Assembly: GCA_910587895.1 (NCBI GenBank)
Contig: CAJUOE010000125.1
Location: 1 to 32,504 of the forward strand
DNA: 32,504 nt
Source of the DNA: an uncultured Lachnospiraceae bacterium
Lineage (GTDB): Bacteria > Bacillota > Clostridia > Lachnospirales > Lachnospiraceae
Direction of reading: 5' to 3'
Part shown: one piece after another, positions 1 to 7,838 of the stretch
Layout of the letters: the number at the start of each line of letters is the position of its first letter
Numbering within the stretch: position 1 is the first letter of the stretch
The notes under the pieces: model-generated
Seen by the model: only the letters and a program-made list of their open reading frames with translations
Told to the model about the DNA's origin: nothing
The model's database searches: none
Position numbers and translations under genes: made by a program

Positions 1-18
1 CACTTTTATGTGCAAAGT

Positions 19-43
19 GTTCACATCACATAGTGATGTGAAC
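19..43. other. Perfect 11-bp inverted repeat
   Basis: Arms GTTCACATCAC and GTGATGTGAAC are separated by ATA. A further AAAG/CTTT pairing lies outside after one bulged T. Only a short T run (CTTTT) follows, so it could be the terminator of a gene ending just before the window, or an operator. It is the only recognisable structure in the otherwise AT-rich, gene-free first 284 bases. Confidence 0.5.
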
Positions 44-284
44 CTTTTGGTACTATATATCCATAAAATATAATATCAAGTATTCTTAACAATCAGGTAT
101 TTTAAATATCAGATATTATAATATTCTTTTATTAATATTATAGACGATAAGTGAATGATATACAAATAAATTTTGTAATATATAATCAAATTTTTCTTTC
201 TTATTTTTTTGTTATGATATAAAATTAGGATAGATTAGTTTTATATGATTTTATAATATATCATAGCAAATATATAAGGAACAA

Positions 285-872
285 ATGTTCATGAAAGGAA
301 TAAAAATGATAGGTGAGTATTTAGAAAATTTATATCAGGAACTTTATGAGAAGAAAATTGTTTTAGAGCAGCAGACACAGAAAAAAGAAACAGAGTTAGA
401 TAATAATATTAAATTTATAGAAACCTTGAAGAATTCTTTGGATGAAGATTTTGAATCTTTTACCCCAAGGAATATTGACGAAGAAAATTATAAGAAAATA
501 GAATCTCTGATGGAAGAACAGAAATTTATCAGAGATGAGATTCATCGCTTGCAATTACAAGTGATTAAATATAATACGAAGATTAGAGAATTAGATTTGG
601 TAATGGAAGATTTTCGTTCGAAACAGGGGTATATAGAAGTACCCTTGGAATCCAAAGAAAATTTTATAGAAGAAGAGAAGGAAGAGGATACTGAGAAAAA
701 TAATATTTTTCTAATGAAAGAGACATTGATTTCAAATTTGATGTCCTTGAATCATAAAGTCGAAATTTGTAATAAATTGATGGGCGTAGACCCGGCAAGA
801 TGTAAATTAGAATTACAGGAATTGAATAAGGAAATAAATAAAATTATTAGTATGCTGAAGAAACAACAATAA
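285..872 (+). CDS. Coiled-coil protein resembling a truncated DegS-type sensor kinase
   Basis: This 195-residue, highly charged, probably cytoplasmic protein has no membrane segment. Residues ~10-115 are heptad-like coiled coil, and ~125-140 is a Glu/Lys-rich linker. The last ~50 residues (NLMSLNHKVEICNKLMGVDP, then KLELQELNKEI) resemble the dimerisation helix of DegS/NarL-type sensor kinases, where an H-box (R-x-x-HD) normally precedes a segment like QNLTxLxHKxExCxKLxDxDP. Here the H-box position reads FLMKETLIS with no phospho-accepting His. The protein stops before any ATPase domain, so I infer a phosphorylation-dead remnant or a regulatory stub. AAGGA at 276-280 serves the ATG at 285; an alternative ATG at 306 has its own AAAGGA at 294-299. 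Next comes the parS region and parA on the same strand. The family assignment is from motif memory only. Confidence 0.7.
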   Translation: MFMKGIKMIGEYLENLYQELYEKKIVLEQQTQKKETELDNNIKFIETLKNSLDEDFESFTPRNIDEENYKKIESLMEEQKFIRDEIHRLQLQVIKYNTKIRELDLVMEDFRSKQGYIEVPLESKENFIEEEKEEDTEKNNIFLMKETLISNLMSLNHKVEICNKLMGVDPARCKLELQELNKEINKIISMLKKQQ

Positions 873-942
873 CTTTTTGATATTAGTTTTTATAATCTAT
901 TTACATATTTTAACAGGCAGATATTTCCTTATATATATAAAA

Positions 943-958
943 TGTTTCACGTGAAACA
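943..958. promoter_or_regulatory. parS centromere site 1
   Basis: TGTTTCACGTGAAACA is a perfect 16-bp palindrome identical to the Bacillus subtilis parS consensus. ParB (2271-3179) is expected to load here and spread as a CTP-dependent clamp. It lies ~560 bp upstream of parA. Confidence 0.96.
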
Positions 959-963
959 TTTTT

Positions 964-1143
964 TTCGTGAACAATGAGCCAGGCAGCCGCGCTTGTGTGG
1001 ATATTTGGGAAATGCTGCAAGGGTCAAATACTCCATTCCTTGAAAAAGATAAGCCAGGTCATGCTATGCAGATTGCTGTGGGGTATTTGACTATAATTCA
1101 TATTATCCAGTTTTCTACTATATTGTTGGCGTTTGAAGAATAA
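964..1143 (+). pseudogene. GC-richer coding scrap between the two parS sites
   Basis: An open frame runs from about 955 to a TAA at 1141-1143, with no convincing start; a GTG at 967 and ATGs at 1012 and 1066 exist, none with a good ribosome binding site. The readable peptide includes EPGSRACVDIWEMLQGS and KPGHAMQIAVGYLTIIH and ends LLAFEE. Its first half is clearly richer in G+C than the very AT-rich flanks, suggesting the C-terminal end of a lost or foreign gene. I do not recognise the family. A 43-residue peptide starting at ATG 1012 (preceded by GGGAA) cannot be excluded. Confidence 0.4.
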
Positions 1144-1231
1144 AAAAATTTAAAAACTATTATCTTATTGAAAAATATAAAAGTTTATATATTCAAACAA
1201 AGGGTATTATATCAAATAAATCATATCAAAA

Positions 1232-1247
1232 TGTTTCACGTGAAACA
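1232..1247. promoter_or_regulatory. parS centromere site 2
   Basis: This is a second perfect copy of TGTTTCACGTGAAACA, 289 bp after the first and ~260 bp before parA. The bases between it and parA (1248-1465) are AT-rich without a gene; a TATAAT at 1427-1432 is a plausible -10 box for parA but lacks a good -35. Confidence 0.96.
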
Positions 1248-1465
1248 TTTCTAAGAATATATATTTCCAAAATATGTATTATATAAGTATGAGATAGTAT
1301 TAAAAAATAACGCTAATTCTAAAAATATTTAAAATCAATAGAAAATCACATAATAGAAATCTAAATCCACTATATATTGATAATGAAAAACATATATAGT
1401 ATATAGTATTCAAATTGAAAAAGTGATATAATAGATGAAAAGCAACAAAGTTAGAAAATACATGT

Positions 1466-1491
1466 TTTTGTACAGATATCATTGTACAAAA
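1466..1491. promoter_or_regulatory. 9-bp inverted repeat in the parA leader
   Basis: Arms TTTTGTACA and TGTACAAAA surround an 8-nt spacer (1475-1482). The right arm ends two bases before the parA Shine-Dalgarno GGAGG (1493-1497). The position fits an operator for autoregulation or a translational hairpin. It does not resemble parS. Confidence 0.55.
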
Positions 1492-1503
1492 TGGAGGAAG
1501 AAC

Positions 1504-2271
1504 ATGGGAAAAATTATAGCAGTCGCAAACCAAAAAGGCGGCGTTGGCAAAACTACAACCGCAATTAATTTATCTGCCTGTCTTGCGGAAGCAGGTAAGA
1601 AAGTATTAACCATTGATTTGGATCCACAGGGAAATACTACGAGTGGACTTGGATTAGACAAAGAAAGTATAGAGAATACAGTATATGAACTTATGATAGG
1701 CCAATGTACTGTAAGAGAAAGTTTGAAGAAAACAGATATCGAAAATCTTTCTATTATTCCATCTGATATCAATCTTTCTGGAGCTGAAATTGAACTTTTG
1801 GGCATCAATGAAAAAGAATATATCTTGAAAAATGAAGTAGATTATATAAGAGATGATTATGATTTTGTAATTATTGACTGTCCGCCTTCCCTGAATATGC
1901 TTACAATAAATGCAATGACAACCGCAGATACGGTGTTAGTTCCGATTCAATGTGAGTATTATGCGTTGGAGGGATTAAGCCAATTAGTACATACAATCAA
2001 TCTGGTACAGCAGCGATTGAATGCTGATCTGGAAATGGAAGGCGTTGTCTTTACCATGTATGATGCCAGAACAAATTTGTCTCTTCAGGTAGTAGATAAT
2101 GTGAAGAAGAATTTGAGTACGAAGATATATAAGACGATTATTCCAAGAAATATTCGTCTGGCGGAAGCACCCAGTTATGGAAAACCTATCAATTTATATG
2201 ATTCGAAATCCGCTGGTGCAGAGAGTTACCGATTGTTGGCGAAAGAAGTGATAGAAAGAGAGGATATATAA
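1504..2271 (+). CDS. parA: Chromosome partitioning ATPase ParA/Soj
   Basis: The product is a 255-residue MinD/ParA-type ATPase that works with ParB-parS complexes in chromosome segregation; in relatives it also controls DnaA. It starts MGKIIAVANQKGGVGKTT, with the deviant Walker A lysines at residues 11 and 16. A DLDPQGNTTSG motif follows at ~40 and IIDCPPSL (Walker B) at ~120. It lacks the N-terminal helix-turn-helix of plasmid ParAs, as expected for a chromosomal Soj. The ATG at 1504 is preceded by GGAGG at 1493-1497; an upstream in-frame ATG at 1435 has no ribosome binding site and would add an unrelated extension. The stop codon TAA overlaps the parB start by one base, indicating translational coupling. 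Confidence 0.96.
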   Translation: MGKIIAVANQKGGVGKTTTAINLSACLAEAGKKVLTIDLDPQGNTTSGLGLDKESIENTVYELMIGQCTVRESLKKTDIENLSIIPSDINLSGAEIELLGINEKEYILKNEVDYIRDDYDFVIIDCPPSLNMLTINAMTTADTVLVPIQCEYYALEGLSQLVHTINLVQQRLNADLEMEGVVFTMYDARTNLSLQVVDNVKKNLSTKIYKTIIPRNIRLAEAPSYGKPINLYDSKSAGAESYRLLAKEVIEREDI

Positions 2272-3179
2272 TGGCAGCAGCGCGAGGTCTGGGTAAAGGA
2301 CTGGACACCATGATACCAAATAAAATTGGCGGAGACAGAGCTGTAACAGATACGACAAGGAAACCGGAAATAGGCAAAGATGTTGTATACGTGAAAATAG
2401 GAAAGGTGGAGCCTAACCGGGAACAGCCAAGGAAAAATTTTGATGAAGACGCTTTGTTGGAATTGTCGGAATCATTGAAACAATATGGCGTATTACAACC
2501 ATTGCTTGTGCAGGATAAAAAAGACTATTATGAAATTATTGCCGGAGAACGAAGATGGAGAGCAGCAAAACTTGCTGGCCTGAAAGATGTTCCGGTTATT
2601 ATTAAGAAATTGACCGATCAGGAAATTGTTGAAATTTCTTTGATTGAAAATATACAGCGGGAAAATTTAAATCCTATAGAAGAAGCTTTGGCATATAAGC
2701 GGTTGCTGGAAGAATTTCATTTAAAACAGGATGAGGTGGCGGAGCGAGTTTCTAAATCCAGGACGGCAGTAACAAATTCTATGCGTCTGCTGAAATTAGA
2801 TGAGCGTGTACAACAGATGGTAATTGATGAATTAATTACTACGGGACATGCCCGGACACTTCTCGGAATAGCAGATAATGAGCAGCAGTTTACTTTGGCA
2901 CAACAGATTTTTGATGAAAAGCTGAGTGTGCGTGAAACAGAAAAGCTCATAAAGAAAATGCAGAATCCGAAGACAGAAACAACAAAAGTACAGGAAGACA
3001 GTAGTATGGCAGTGTTCTATGAGGACATAGAACAAAAACTCAAAAATATAATGGGAACGAAAGTTTCTATCAATCATAAAGATAACAGAAAAGGAAAAAT
3101 AGAAATTGAATATTATTCAAATGATGAATTGGAGCGCATTGTAGAATTATTTCAATCCATTCATCTGGCAGATGAATAA
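2271..3179 (+). CDS. parB: Chromosome partitioning protein ParB/Spo0J
   Basis: This 302-residue ParB CTPase binds parS and slides along DNA as a clamp, loading SMC and stimulating ParA. The N-terminal CTP-binding domain shows the GERRWRAAK motif (box II) at ~92-100 and ENIQRENLNPIEEA at ~126-140. A helix-turn-helix region follows at ~150-175 (QDEVAERVSKSRTAVTNSMR), then a C-terminal dimerisation domain. Length and order are normal. The gene overlaps parA by one base and has two perfect target sites just upstream, so the module is complete. Confidence 0.96.
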   Translation: MAAARGLGKGLDTMIPNKIGGDRAVTDTTRKPEIGKDVVYVKIGKVEPNREQPRKNFDEDALLELSESLKQYGVLQPLLVQDKKDYYEIIAGERRWRAAKLAGLKDVPVIIKKLTDQEIVEISLIENIQRENLNPIEEALAYKRLLEEFHLKQDEVAERVSKSRTAVTNSMRLLKLDERVQQMVIDELITTGHARTLLGIADNEQQFTLAQQIFDEKLSVRETEKLIKKMQNPKTETTKVQEDSSMAVFYEDIEQKLKNIMGTKVSINHKDNRKGKIEIEYYSNDELERIVELFQSIHLADE

Positions 3180-3249
3180 TTCGAATATATGTTCTATCTA
3201 TTGATTAGATTACAATTGATTCTTTGGAAGATGCAAAAAGGAGGAGACA

Positions 3250-3780
3250 ATGAATTCAGATTTTTTAGGAATTTATATTTCAATTGACGATTTATTATTG
3301 ACAATTGGAATTATGGCAATTATTATGGTAATACTGTTTATATTATTAGCAGTCAATATGGGTAAGACAAACAGGCTTCGTAAAAGGTATGAGGCATTCA
3401 TGCAGGGCAAAAATGCAGAATCTCTGGAAGAAACATTATCCACAAGAATTCAGCAGATAGACCAGCTCTTAATTTCTGAGAAGGAAAACAGAACAAATAT
3501 TGAAAAAATTTCTAATACATTACTGCACACGTTCCAGAAAGTAGGAATGGTGAAGTACGACGCCTTTCATGAAATGGGAGGCAAGTTAAGCTTTTCGCTG
3601 GCATTGCTGGATCAGGAGAATAATGGATTTATTATCAATGCAATGCATAGCAGGGAAGGATGCTATACATATATCAAAGAGATTTTAAATGGCAATTCCA
3701 TTATCGTGTTAGCGGACGAAGAACGCGAAGCTTTGAACATTGCTTTAGGAAAAATAGAAAAAGTGGAAGAAAAATTATAA
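3250..3780 (+). CDS. DUF4446 family membrane protein
   Basis: This 176-residue protein has one N-terminal transmembrane helix (~13-36, hydrophobic TIGIMAIIMVILFILLAV), then a charged coiled-coil segment (~40-100). A compact C-terminal domain carries the family-typical pattern VKYDAFHEMGGKLSFSLALL, a DxxNNGF turn and a closing GKIEKVEEKL. Genes of this family commonly sit directly behind parB in Firmicutes, as here, 70 bp after parB and probably in the same transcript. Its function is unknown; membrane anchoring and genetic linkage suggest a role in segregation or cell-cycle control. The ATG follows a strong AAAGGAGGAG. Confidence 0.88.
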   Translation: MNSDFLGIYISIDDLLLTIGIMAIIMVILFILLAVNMGKTNRLRKRYEAFMQGKNAESLEETLSTRIQQIDQLLISEKENRTNIEKISNTLLHTFQKVGMVKYDAFHEMGGKLSFSLALLDQENNGFIINAMHSREGCYTYIKEILNGNSIIVLADEEREALNIALGKIEKVEEKL

Positions 3781-3851
3781 AAAATTTGCAAATCTCCGAC
3801 ATATATATTATAATAAGTAAAGGCTATTTTATCTCGAAGGGTGGGTAAAAA

Positions 3852-4733
3852 ATGCATAGTTATCTGAGAAGCATCGGATTCAGAAATATGAATAAAAAGC
3901 AGGAAATAAACTCACTGATTGACGATATTATACAAAATCCTGACGTTAGGAAAATAACCGAAGATGAATATGGAAATGTATTTGCAGAATTGAGCAGGGA
4001 ATTTGGACAGTATATGGGAATTGCTGTTCGAGGCGAATACGTAGATGACAGTAATTTTCAGATAGATCATTACTATCCATATTTTATAGGAAGCGGTGTG
4101 AGTACCGAGGAGAAAGTAGAAATCGAGAAACATTCCGGTCGGGAGGCCTATGCAGGAGTCTGCGATGAAATGAGAATTGGTGTGACATTGATTTTTTATC
4201 TACAGAATGTTGTGGAATATCTTCAGGAATGCCGTACAAAAAATGGCAGGAGAATTCCGGTGAATACCACCATTTCCGCTTTGTCTACAAATGGGAAAAT
4301 TGTTCTTCCAGTTTATAAGAACGAATCCCAGATTAAGAACAGTGAGAATTATAACAGCAATCGCACGCATCTGATGGCAGCAGCCAGAGATGGGGATGAA
4401 GATGCAATGGAAAGTCTCACATTAGAAGATATTGATACTTACTCTATGATTTCCAGAAGGGTCATGACAGAAGACATTCTTTCGATTGTCGATACGTATT
4501 TTATGCCTTATGGAATTGAGAGTGACCAGTACAGCATTATGGGAGAGATTTTAGATTTCTACACAGTGGAGAACAAACAGACTTCAGAAAAATGCTATGT
4601 ACTTACGGTAGACAGCAATCATCTGATTTTTGATGTCTGCATCAATCAGGAAGACTTGCTGGGAGAGCCTGCAGTAGGTCGAAGGTATAAAGGCGTTATC
4701 TGGATGCAGGGTCAGATCAATTACAATTTGTAA
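3852..4733 (+). CDS. DUF3881 family protein
   Basis: This soluble 293-residue protein begins MHSYLRSIGF and has no signal peptide or membrane segment. I recognise it as the DUF3881 family, which I associate with Lachnospiraceae. Features are an acidic DGDEDAMESL segment at ~178-187 and a C-terminal beta-rich part (YSIMGEILDFYTVEN, then YKGVIWMQGQINY) resembling a small OB-like barrel. It lies 71 bp after the DUF4446 gene on the same strand, likely at the end of the parAB transcript and just before a tRNA gene. The upstream GGGTGGG is an unusual ribosome binding site. No biochemical role is known to me. Confidence 0.8.
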   Translation: MHSYLRSIGFRNMNKKQEINSLIDDIIQNPDVRKITEDEYGNVFAELSREFGQYMGIAVRGEYVDDSNFQIDHYYPYFIGSGVSTEEKVEIEKHSGREAYAGVCDEMRIGVTLIFYLQNVVEYLQECRTKNGRRIPVNTTISALSTNGKIVLPVYKNESQIKNSENYNSNRTHLMAAARDGDEDAMESLTLEDIDTYSMISRRVMTEDILSIVDTYFMPYGIESDQYSIMGEILDFYTVENKQTSEKCYVLTVDSNHLIFDVCINQEDLLGEPAVGRRYKGVIWMQGQINYNL

Positions 4734-4762
4734 GCAAAATATTTTATATAGATTTTGCAACT

Positions 4763-4836
4763 GTCGCTATAGCTCAGTTGGATAGAGCGACCGCCTCCTA
4801 AGCGGTAGGCCGGAGGTTCGAATCCTCTTAGCGACG
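4763..4836 (+). tRNA. tRNA-Arg (anticodon CCT)
   Basis: The 74-nt cloverleaf has acceptor arms GTCGCTA and TAGCGAC with discriminator G. The anticodon stem ACCGC/GCGGT encloses the loop CTCCTAA, giving anticodon CCT (4797-4799), which reads AGG. The T arm is GGAGG-TTCGAAT-CCTCT. The 3' CCA is not encoded. Integrated elements often use the 3' end of tRNA-Arg genes as attachment sites, relevant to the ORF6N remnant that follows. Confidence 0.95.
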
Positions 4837-4843
4837 TTCTAAA

Positions 4844-4881
4844 AATACCGAAAACTCTGGGATTCCAGAGTTTTTGGTATT
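4844..4881. terminator. 17-bp hairpin after tRNA-Arg, likely terminator
   Basis: AATACCGAAAACTCTGG and CCAGAGTTTTTGGTATT pair over 17 positions (one G-U) around the loop GATT, beginning 8 bases after the tRNA. T-rich sequence follows only loosely, but length and position fit a terminator working in both directions. Confidence 0.75.
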
Positions 4882-5161
4882 CTTATCCGTCTAAGTTTGC
4901 TAATCAGAATGGTGTTTCAGCTAATTTTCAAAAATATATAGAAAATTTAAAGTTTCTAAAAAATTGAAATTTGAAGTCACATTGTAACTTTAAGTAAAAA
5001 AATATTATGCAATACATGGAAGAAGAAAATATGACATCACAGTCAAAACATATATATGATAAATATTATCAAAAATGGATGTAGAACCAGCAAATAGTCC
5101 ATATATATTATGTGAATTTTTATAGAGATTGTATAATATTAGTGTTAGAAGGAGTTTAATA
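4882..5161 (+). other. AT-rich gap with decayed coding scrap and weak promoter
   Basis: No intact gene is visible. A frame ending in a TGA near 4966 reads YPSKFANQNGVSANFQKYIE, possibly the C-terminus of a lost gene of an element integrated at the tRNA. A TATAAT at 5132-5137 and a strong GAAGGAG at 5148-5154 look like expression signals for the truncated gene that follows. Confidence 0.35.
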
Positions 5162-6005
5162 ATGGCCCAGAGCATTAAACAGGGCTGTTAAACGAAATAT
5201 AAACCGTTTTCCAGAAGATTTTCGTTTTCAGTTGACGGAAGAAGAATACGATTTTTTGAGATGCCAATTTGGCATCTCAAAAACAGATATACAAAACAAA
5301 ACGGATGGGCGTGGTGGCAGACGATATTTACCTTATGTTTTTACAGAACAGGGAATATCTATGCTTGCAAGTGTACTCCATAGTGAAGTTGCCATAAATG
5401 TGAGTATTGGTATTATGAGAGCCTTTGTAGAAATGAGACGTTTCATTGCAAGCAATTCTTTACTTTTTGAGCGTATCAGTAGTATCGAGTTGAAACAATT
5501 AGAATATCAGAAACAGACAGATGAAAAATTAGAGCAGATATTTGAATACATATCCAAACACGAGGAATCCAATCAAAAAATATTTTTTGATGGACAAATT
5601 TATGATGCGTTCAGTCTGATAGTAAGTTTGATTCAAAAAGCAGATAAAGAAATTACTCTGATAGACGGATATGTAGATGTTGGAACATTGAATCTGCTTT
5701 CAAAGAAAAAGTCTGATGTTACAGTAACTATTTATACGCAGAAACAGACGAAGCTAACAACGGCCGACGTTAAGAATTTTAATGCACAGTACCCGACATT
5801 GAAGATAGAATATACCAAATCATTTCATGACAGGTTTTTGATTCTTGACCGAACGACAGCCTATCATATAGGAGCATCCGTAAAAGATGCGGGTAAAAAA
5901 TGTTTTGGTATTAATCTAATTCAAAATCCAGGCATTGTAAAAGACATCCTACAGAGGCTGGAACTGAAAACTTTAGGAGATTCTGTTCAAAATTTAAAGA
6001 ATTAG
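5162..6005 (+). pseudogene. 5'-truncated ORF6N-domain protein with a PLD-like C-terminus
   Basis: The readable frame encodes RALNRAVKRNINRFPEDFRF and continues to a TAG at 6003-6005. It is the second half of the ORF6N DNA-binding domain of phage-type regulators, then a short coiled coil. The C-terminal domain includes DGYVD, TIYTQKQTK, FHDRFLILD and YHIGASVKDAGKK, resembling phospholipase-D-like ends of such proteins. The ATG at 5162 has a consensus Shine-Dalgarno (5148-5154) but is in a different frame and stops after nine codons. The real frame has a TAA just upstream of 5165. The usual ~30 N-terminal residues are therefore missing. A TTG at 5232 could start a 257-residue product but has no ribosome binding site. 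I judge it a pseudogene left by a mobile element. Confidence 0.75.
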
Positions 6006-6089
6006 AAATTAAAAATTCAGAAATAAAATACATACAACTACTGTTGACGAAAAACCGGCGACAGATTGATGAAAGCATATAAAACTTTA

Positions 6090-6118
6090 TTGTAAAAAAC
6101 ATGAAAATATGGTATTAT
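6090..6118 (+). promoter_or_regulatory. Sigma-A-type promoter for the acidic-tail membrane protein
   Basis: The -35 box TTGTAA (6090-6095) and -10 box TATTAT (6113-6118) are 17 bases apart. The start codon at 6176 lies about 50 bases beyond the predicted transcription start. Confidence 0.6.
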
Positions 6119-6175
6119 ATAAAGAATCAGTTGAGAAAATTTATATGCACAGAGTGCAAAGGTGGAGGAAAATGT

Positions 6176-7549
6176 ATGGGAAACAATAAGGCACAAAAGA
6201 GGAAAGTACAAATAACCTCAATTATTACATTATTTGTATTTTTGTTAGACATTTATTTAATCATTTATGTTCCCACAGATTACATATTGGCTACTGCGGC
6301 ATTAGTGACACTGATATTTACGGTGTTTACGCTGAATAGCTGGTTCAAATTAAAAGAGATAGAAAACATGCGTCGGGAAGAGCAGTATGCCGATATCATG
6401 AAAGCAGAAAAAGGTACGTATGTAGTAACGCTCGATATGCTCAAGGATATAGATGAGAAAATCAATTTTATTGGGCAGAAGATTATGCCTCTCGGCAAAG
6501 TCGGAGATGCAAATCAACGTAAAATTGCATCTATGCTGGACAGCATTGTGGAAGACCAGAAGAAAATTGCCAAGATTACAATCAGCCGAAGCAAGGAAAA
6601 TGCAGATGCATTGATGAATTCGAATGACAAGCTTCTTGTCCAGATGACAGCATTTCGGGATATGATAGAGAATATTCAGAATCAGGTCAACAGACAGATT
6701 GAGACAAGCAGTCAGGGAAGTTCGGAATTTGGAAATATTAAGAACGAGCTGTTTGATAAGATTCAGGAAATGACGGAATCTATTAAAAAGGAAGTGGATG
6801 AGATCTCAGAAAACATTGAGATTTCAAATCAATCCGTAGAAAATTTAGTTTCTGTCAGTAAACAAAAAATAGCGGAATCCCAGATTCCTGAGGCGATAGA
6901 ACAAATTCCGGCAGAAGAGCCGATACCGGAAACAGCGGCAGAAGAGCCTATGATGGAAGAACCCATGATGGAAACGGCAGAAGAGTCGATACCGGAAGCA
7001 GTGGCAGAAGAGCCCATGATGGAAACGGCAGAAGAGCCGATAGTGGAAGAGCCTGTGGTCAATGAATCAGTGATTATGGATATGATACCGCAGGAAGAGC
7101 CGATACCGGAAACGATTGAAGTAGACGGAAACGATATGATTTCTGAACTTCTGATGGAGAAGAAGTCCATAGATGATGCAATACATATGGAGGAACCCCC
7201 AATCGAAGAATCAGTTGAGGAACCGTTGATGCCGGATCCCAACAAACCAATGAGTCCGGAGGATATTGAGGCATTGCTGGCAAGTACAGTGACCGAAAGC
7301 CCTACAGAGAGTATGGGGTCTCCAATAGCCGAAGATACGCCGGCGACAGAGGAACCGCAGATGCCGGATCCCAATAAACCGATGAGTCCGGAGGACATTG
7401 CGGCATTGATTGCAAATACGGCGGCAGAAGACCTTCCGGAAGAGACAGTGAAATTCGAAGAGGAGGAGAATCCTCCCATGCCGGATATGTCGGATCCCAA
7501 TAAACCGATGAGTCCGGAGGACATCGCAGCATTGATTGCAAATATGTAA
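6176..7549 (+). CDS. Two-helix membrane protein with repeated acidic C-terminal tail
   Basis: The protein has 457 residues from the ATG at 6176, which follows GGAGG at 6164-6168; an in-frame ATG at 6101 lacks a ribosome binding site. Two adjacent transmembrane helices (~11-30 and ~37-57) are followed by a charged coiled coil to ~230. A very acidic Pro/Glu/Met-rich tail then repeats units such as EEPMMETAEE. Near the C-terminus a motif MPDPNKPMSPEDIxAL(I/L)A occurs three times (from residues ~352, ~396 and ~435), the last ending the protein. The short linear motif SPEDIAALI resembles the N-terminal SQxEIDALL peptide of flagellar FliM, known to bind CheY-P; this is only a resemblance. No family name is recognised. 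A strong terminator follows directly. Confidence 0.85.
   Translation: MGNNKAQKRKVQITSIITLFVFLLDIYLIIYVPTDYILATAALVTLIFTVFTLNSWFKLKEIENMRREEQYADIMKAEKGTYVVTLDMLKDIDEKINFIGQKIMPLGKVGDANQRKIASMLDSIVEDQKKIAKITISRSKENADALMNSNDKLLVQMTAFRDMIENIQNQVNRQIETSSQGSSEFGNIKNELFDKIQEMTESIKKEVDEISENIEISNQSVENLVSVSKQKIAESQIPEAIEQIPAEEPIPETAAEEPMMEEPMMETAEESIPEAVAEEPMMETAEEPIVEEPVVNESVIMDMIPQEEPIPETIEVDGNDMISELLMEKKSIDDAIHMEEPPIEESVEEPLMPDPNKPMSPEDIEALLASTVTESPTESMGSPIAEDTPATEEPQMPDPNKPMSPEDIAALIANTAAEDLPEETVKFEEEENPPMPDMSDPNKPMSPEDIAALIANM
7229..7546 (+). repeat. Three in-frame repeats encoding DPNKPMSPEDI
   Basis: Copies begin at 7229, 7361 and 7478. The shared core nucleotide sequence is GGATCCCAA(C/T)AAACC(A/G)ATGAG with only silent differences, so the repeats are recent or are homogenised. 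The third copy carries an extra MPDMS before DPNKP. Confidence 0.85.
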
Positions 7550-7557
7550 AGACAAGG

Positions 7558-7592
7558 CAGCAGCTTTTGATTTCTCAAAGGCTGCTGTTTTT
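7558..7592 (+). terminator. Rho-independent terminator
   Basis: CAGCAGCTTTTG and CAAAGGCTGCTG form a 12-bp stem with one G-U pair around a 6-nt loop, followed by TTTTT (7588-7592). It lies 8 bases after the preceding stop codon. Confidence 0.92.
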
Positions 7593-7687
7593 CTGCAGAA
7601 AAATATAATACGCATACTCATGCGAAAGGAATCAAATTTCTTATAATACATATACTAAAGAAACCTTTATTTGTTGTCGGAGGCAGC

Positions 7688-7819
7688 ATGAAACGTAAAA
7701 AGAGCATCAAACAGAAACTTGCAGAAGCAGGATATGCAAAACCAAAGCTGGAGAAAAAAATAAGTACATTGGAGAAATCTTTCACAGAAGTAAAAAAAAT
7801 CATAAATGATAAGAACTGA
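7688..7819 (+). CDS. Small basic protein, 43 residues
   Basis: The predicted product starts MKRKKSIKQKLAEAGYAKPK and continues as a Lys/Glu-rich helix. It has a strongly basic N-terminus, no membrane segment and no cysteine pair. The ATG is preceded by GGAGG at 7679-7683 with a short 4-nt spacer, and a TATAAT at 7642-7647 could be a -10 box. It lies alone between a terminator and the minus-strand tRNA-Lys. A nucleic-acid-binding or ribosome-associated role would be a guess. No known family is recognised. Confidence 0.5.
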   Translation: MKRKKSIKQKLAEAGYAKPKLEKKISTLEKSFTEVKKIINDKN

Positions 7820-7838
7820 GAATTACAAAAAATATTAT

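Noticed and set aside
994..1003. TGTGGATAT resembling a DnaA box (possible oriC)
   Set aside because: Single 8/9 match without clustered boxes or a dnaA gene in the window.
4817..6100. Duplicate of the tRNA-Arg 3' end as an attachment-site pair
   Set aside because: No second copy of TTCGAATCCTCTTAGCGAC is found after the ORF6N remnant, so an att pair cannot be claimed in this window.
6101..6175. Upstream extension MKIWYYIKN... of the acidic-tail membrane protein
   Set aside because: No ribosome binding site at 6101; it overlaps the promoter -10 box, while the ATG at 6176 has GGAGG at good spacing.
6829..7578. Long minus-strand open frame of 249 codons opposite the acidic-tail gene
   Set aside because: It is the reverse reading of the GAA/GCA-rich repeats, giving low-complexity Ser/Gly/Ile-rich peptide with no ribosome binding site; the plus strand has RBS, terminator and membrane helices.
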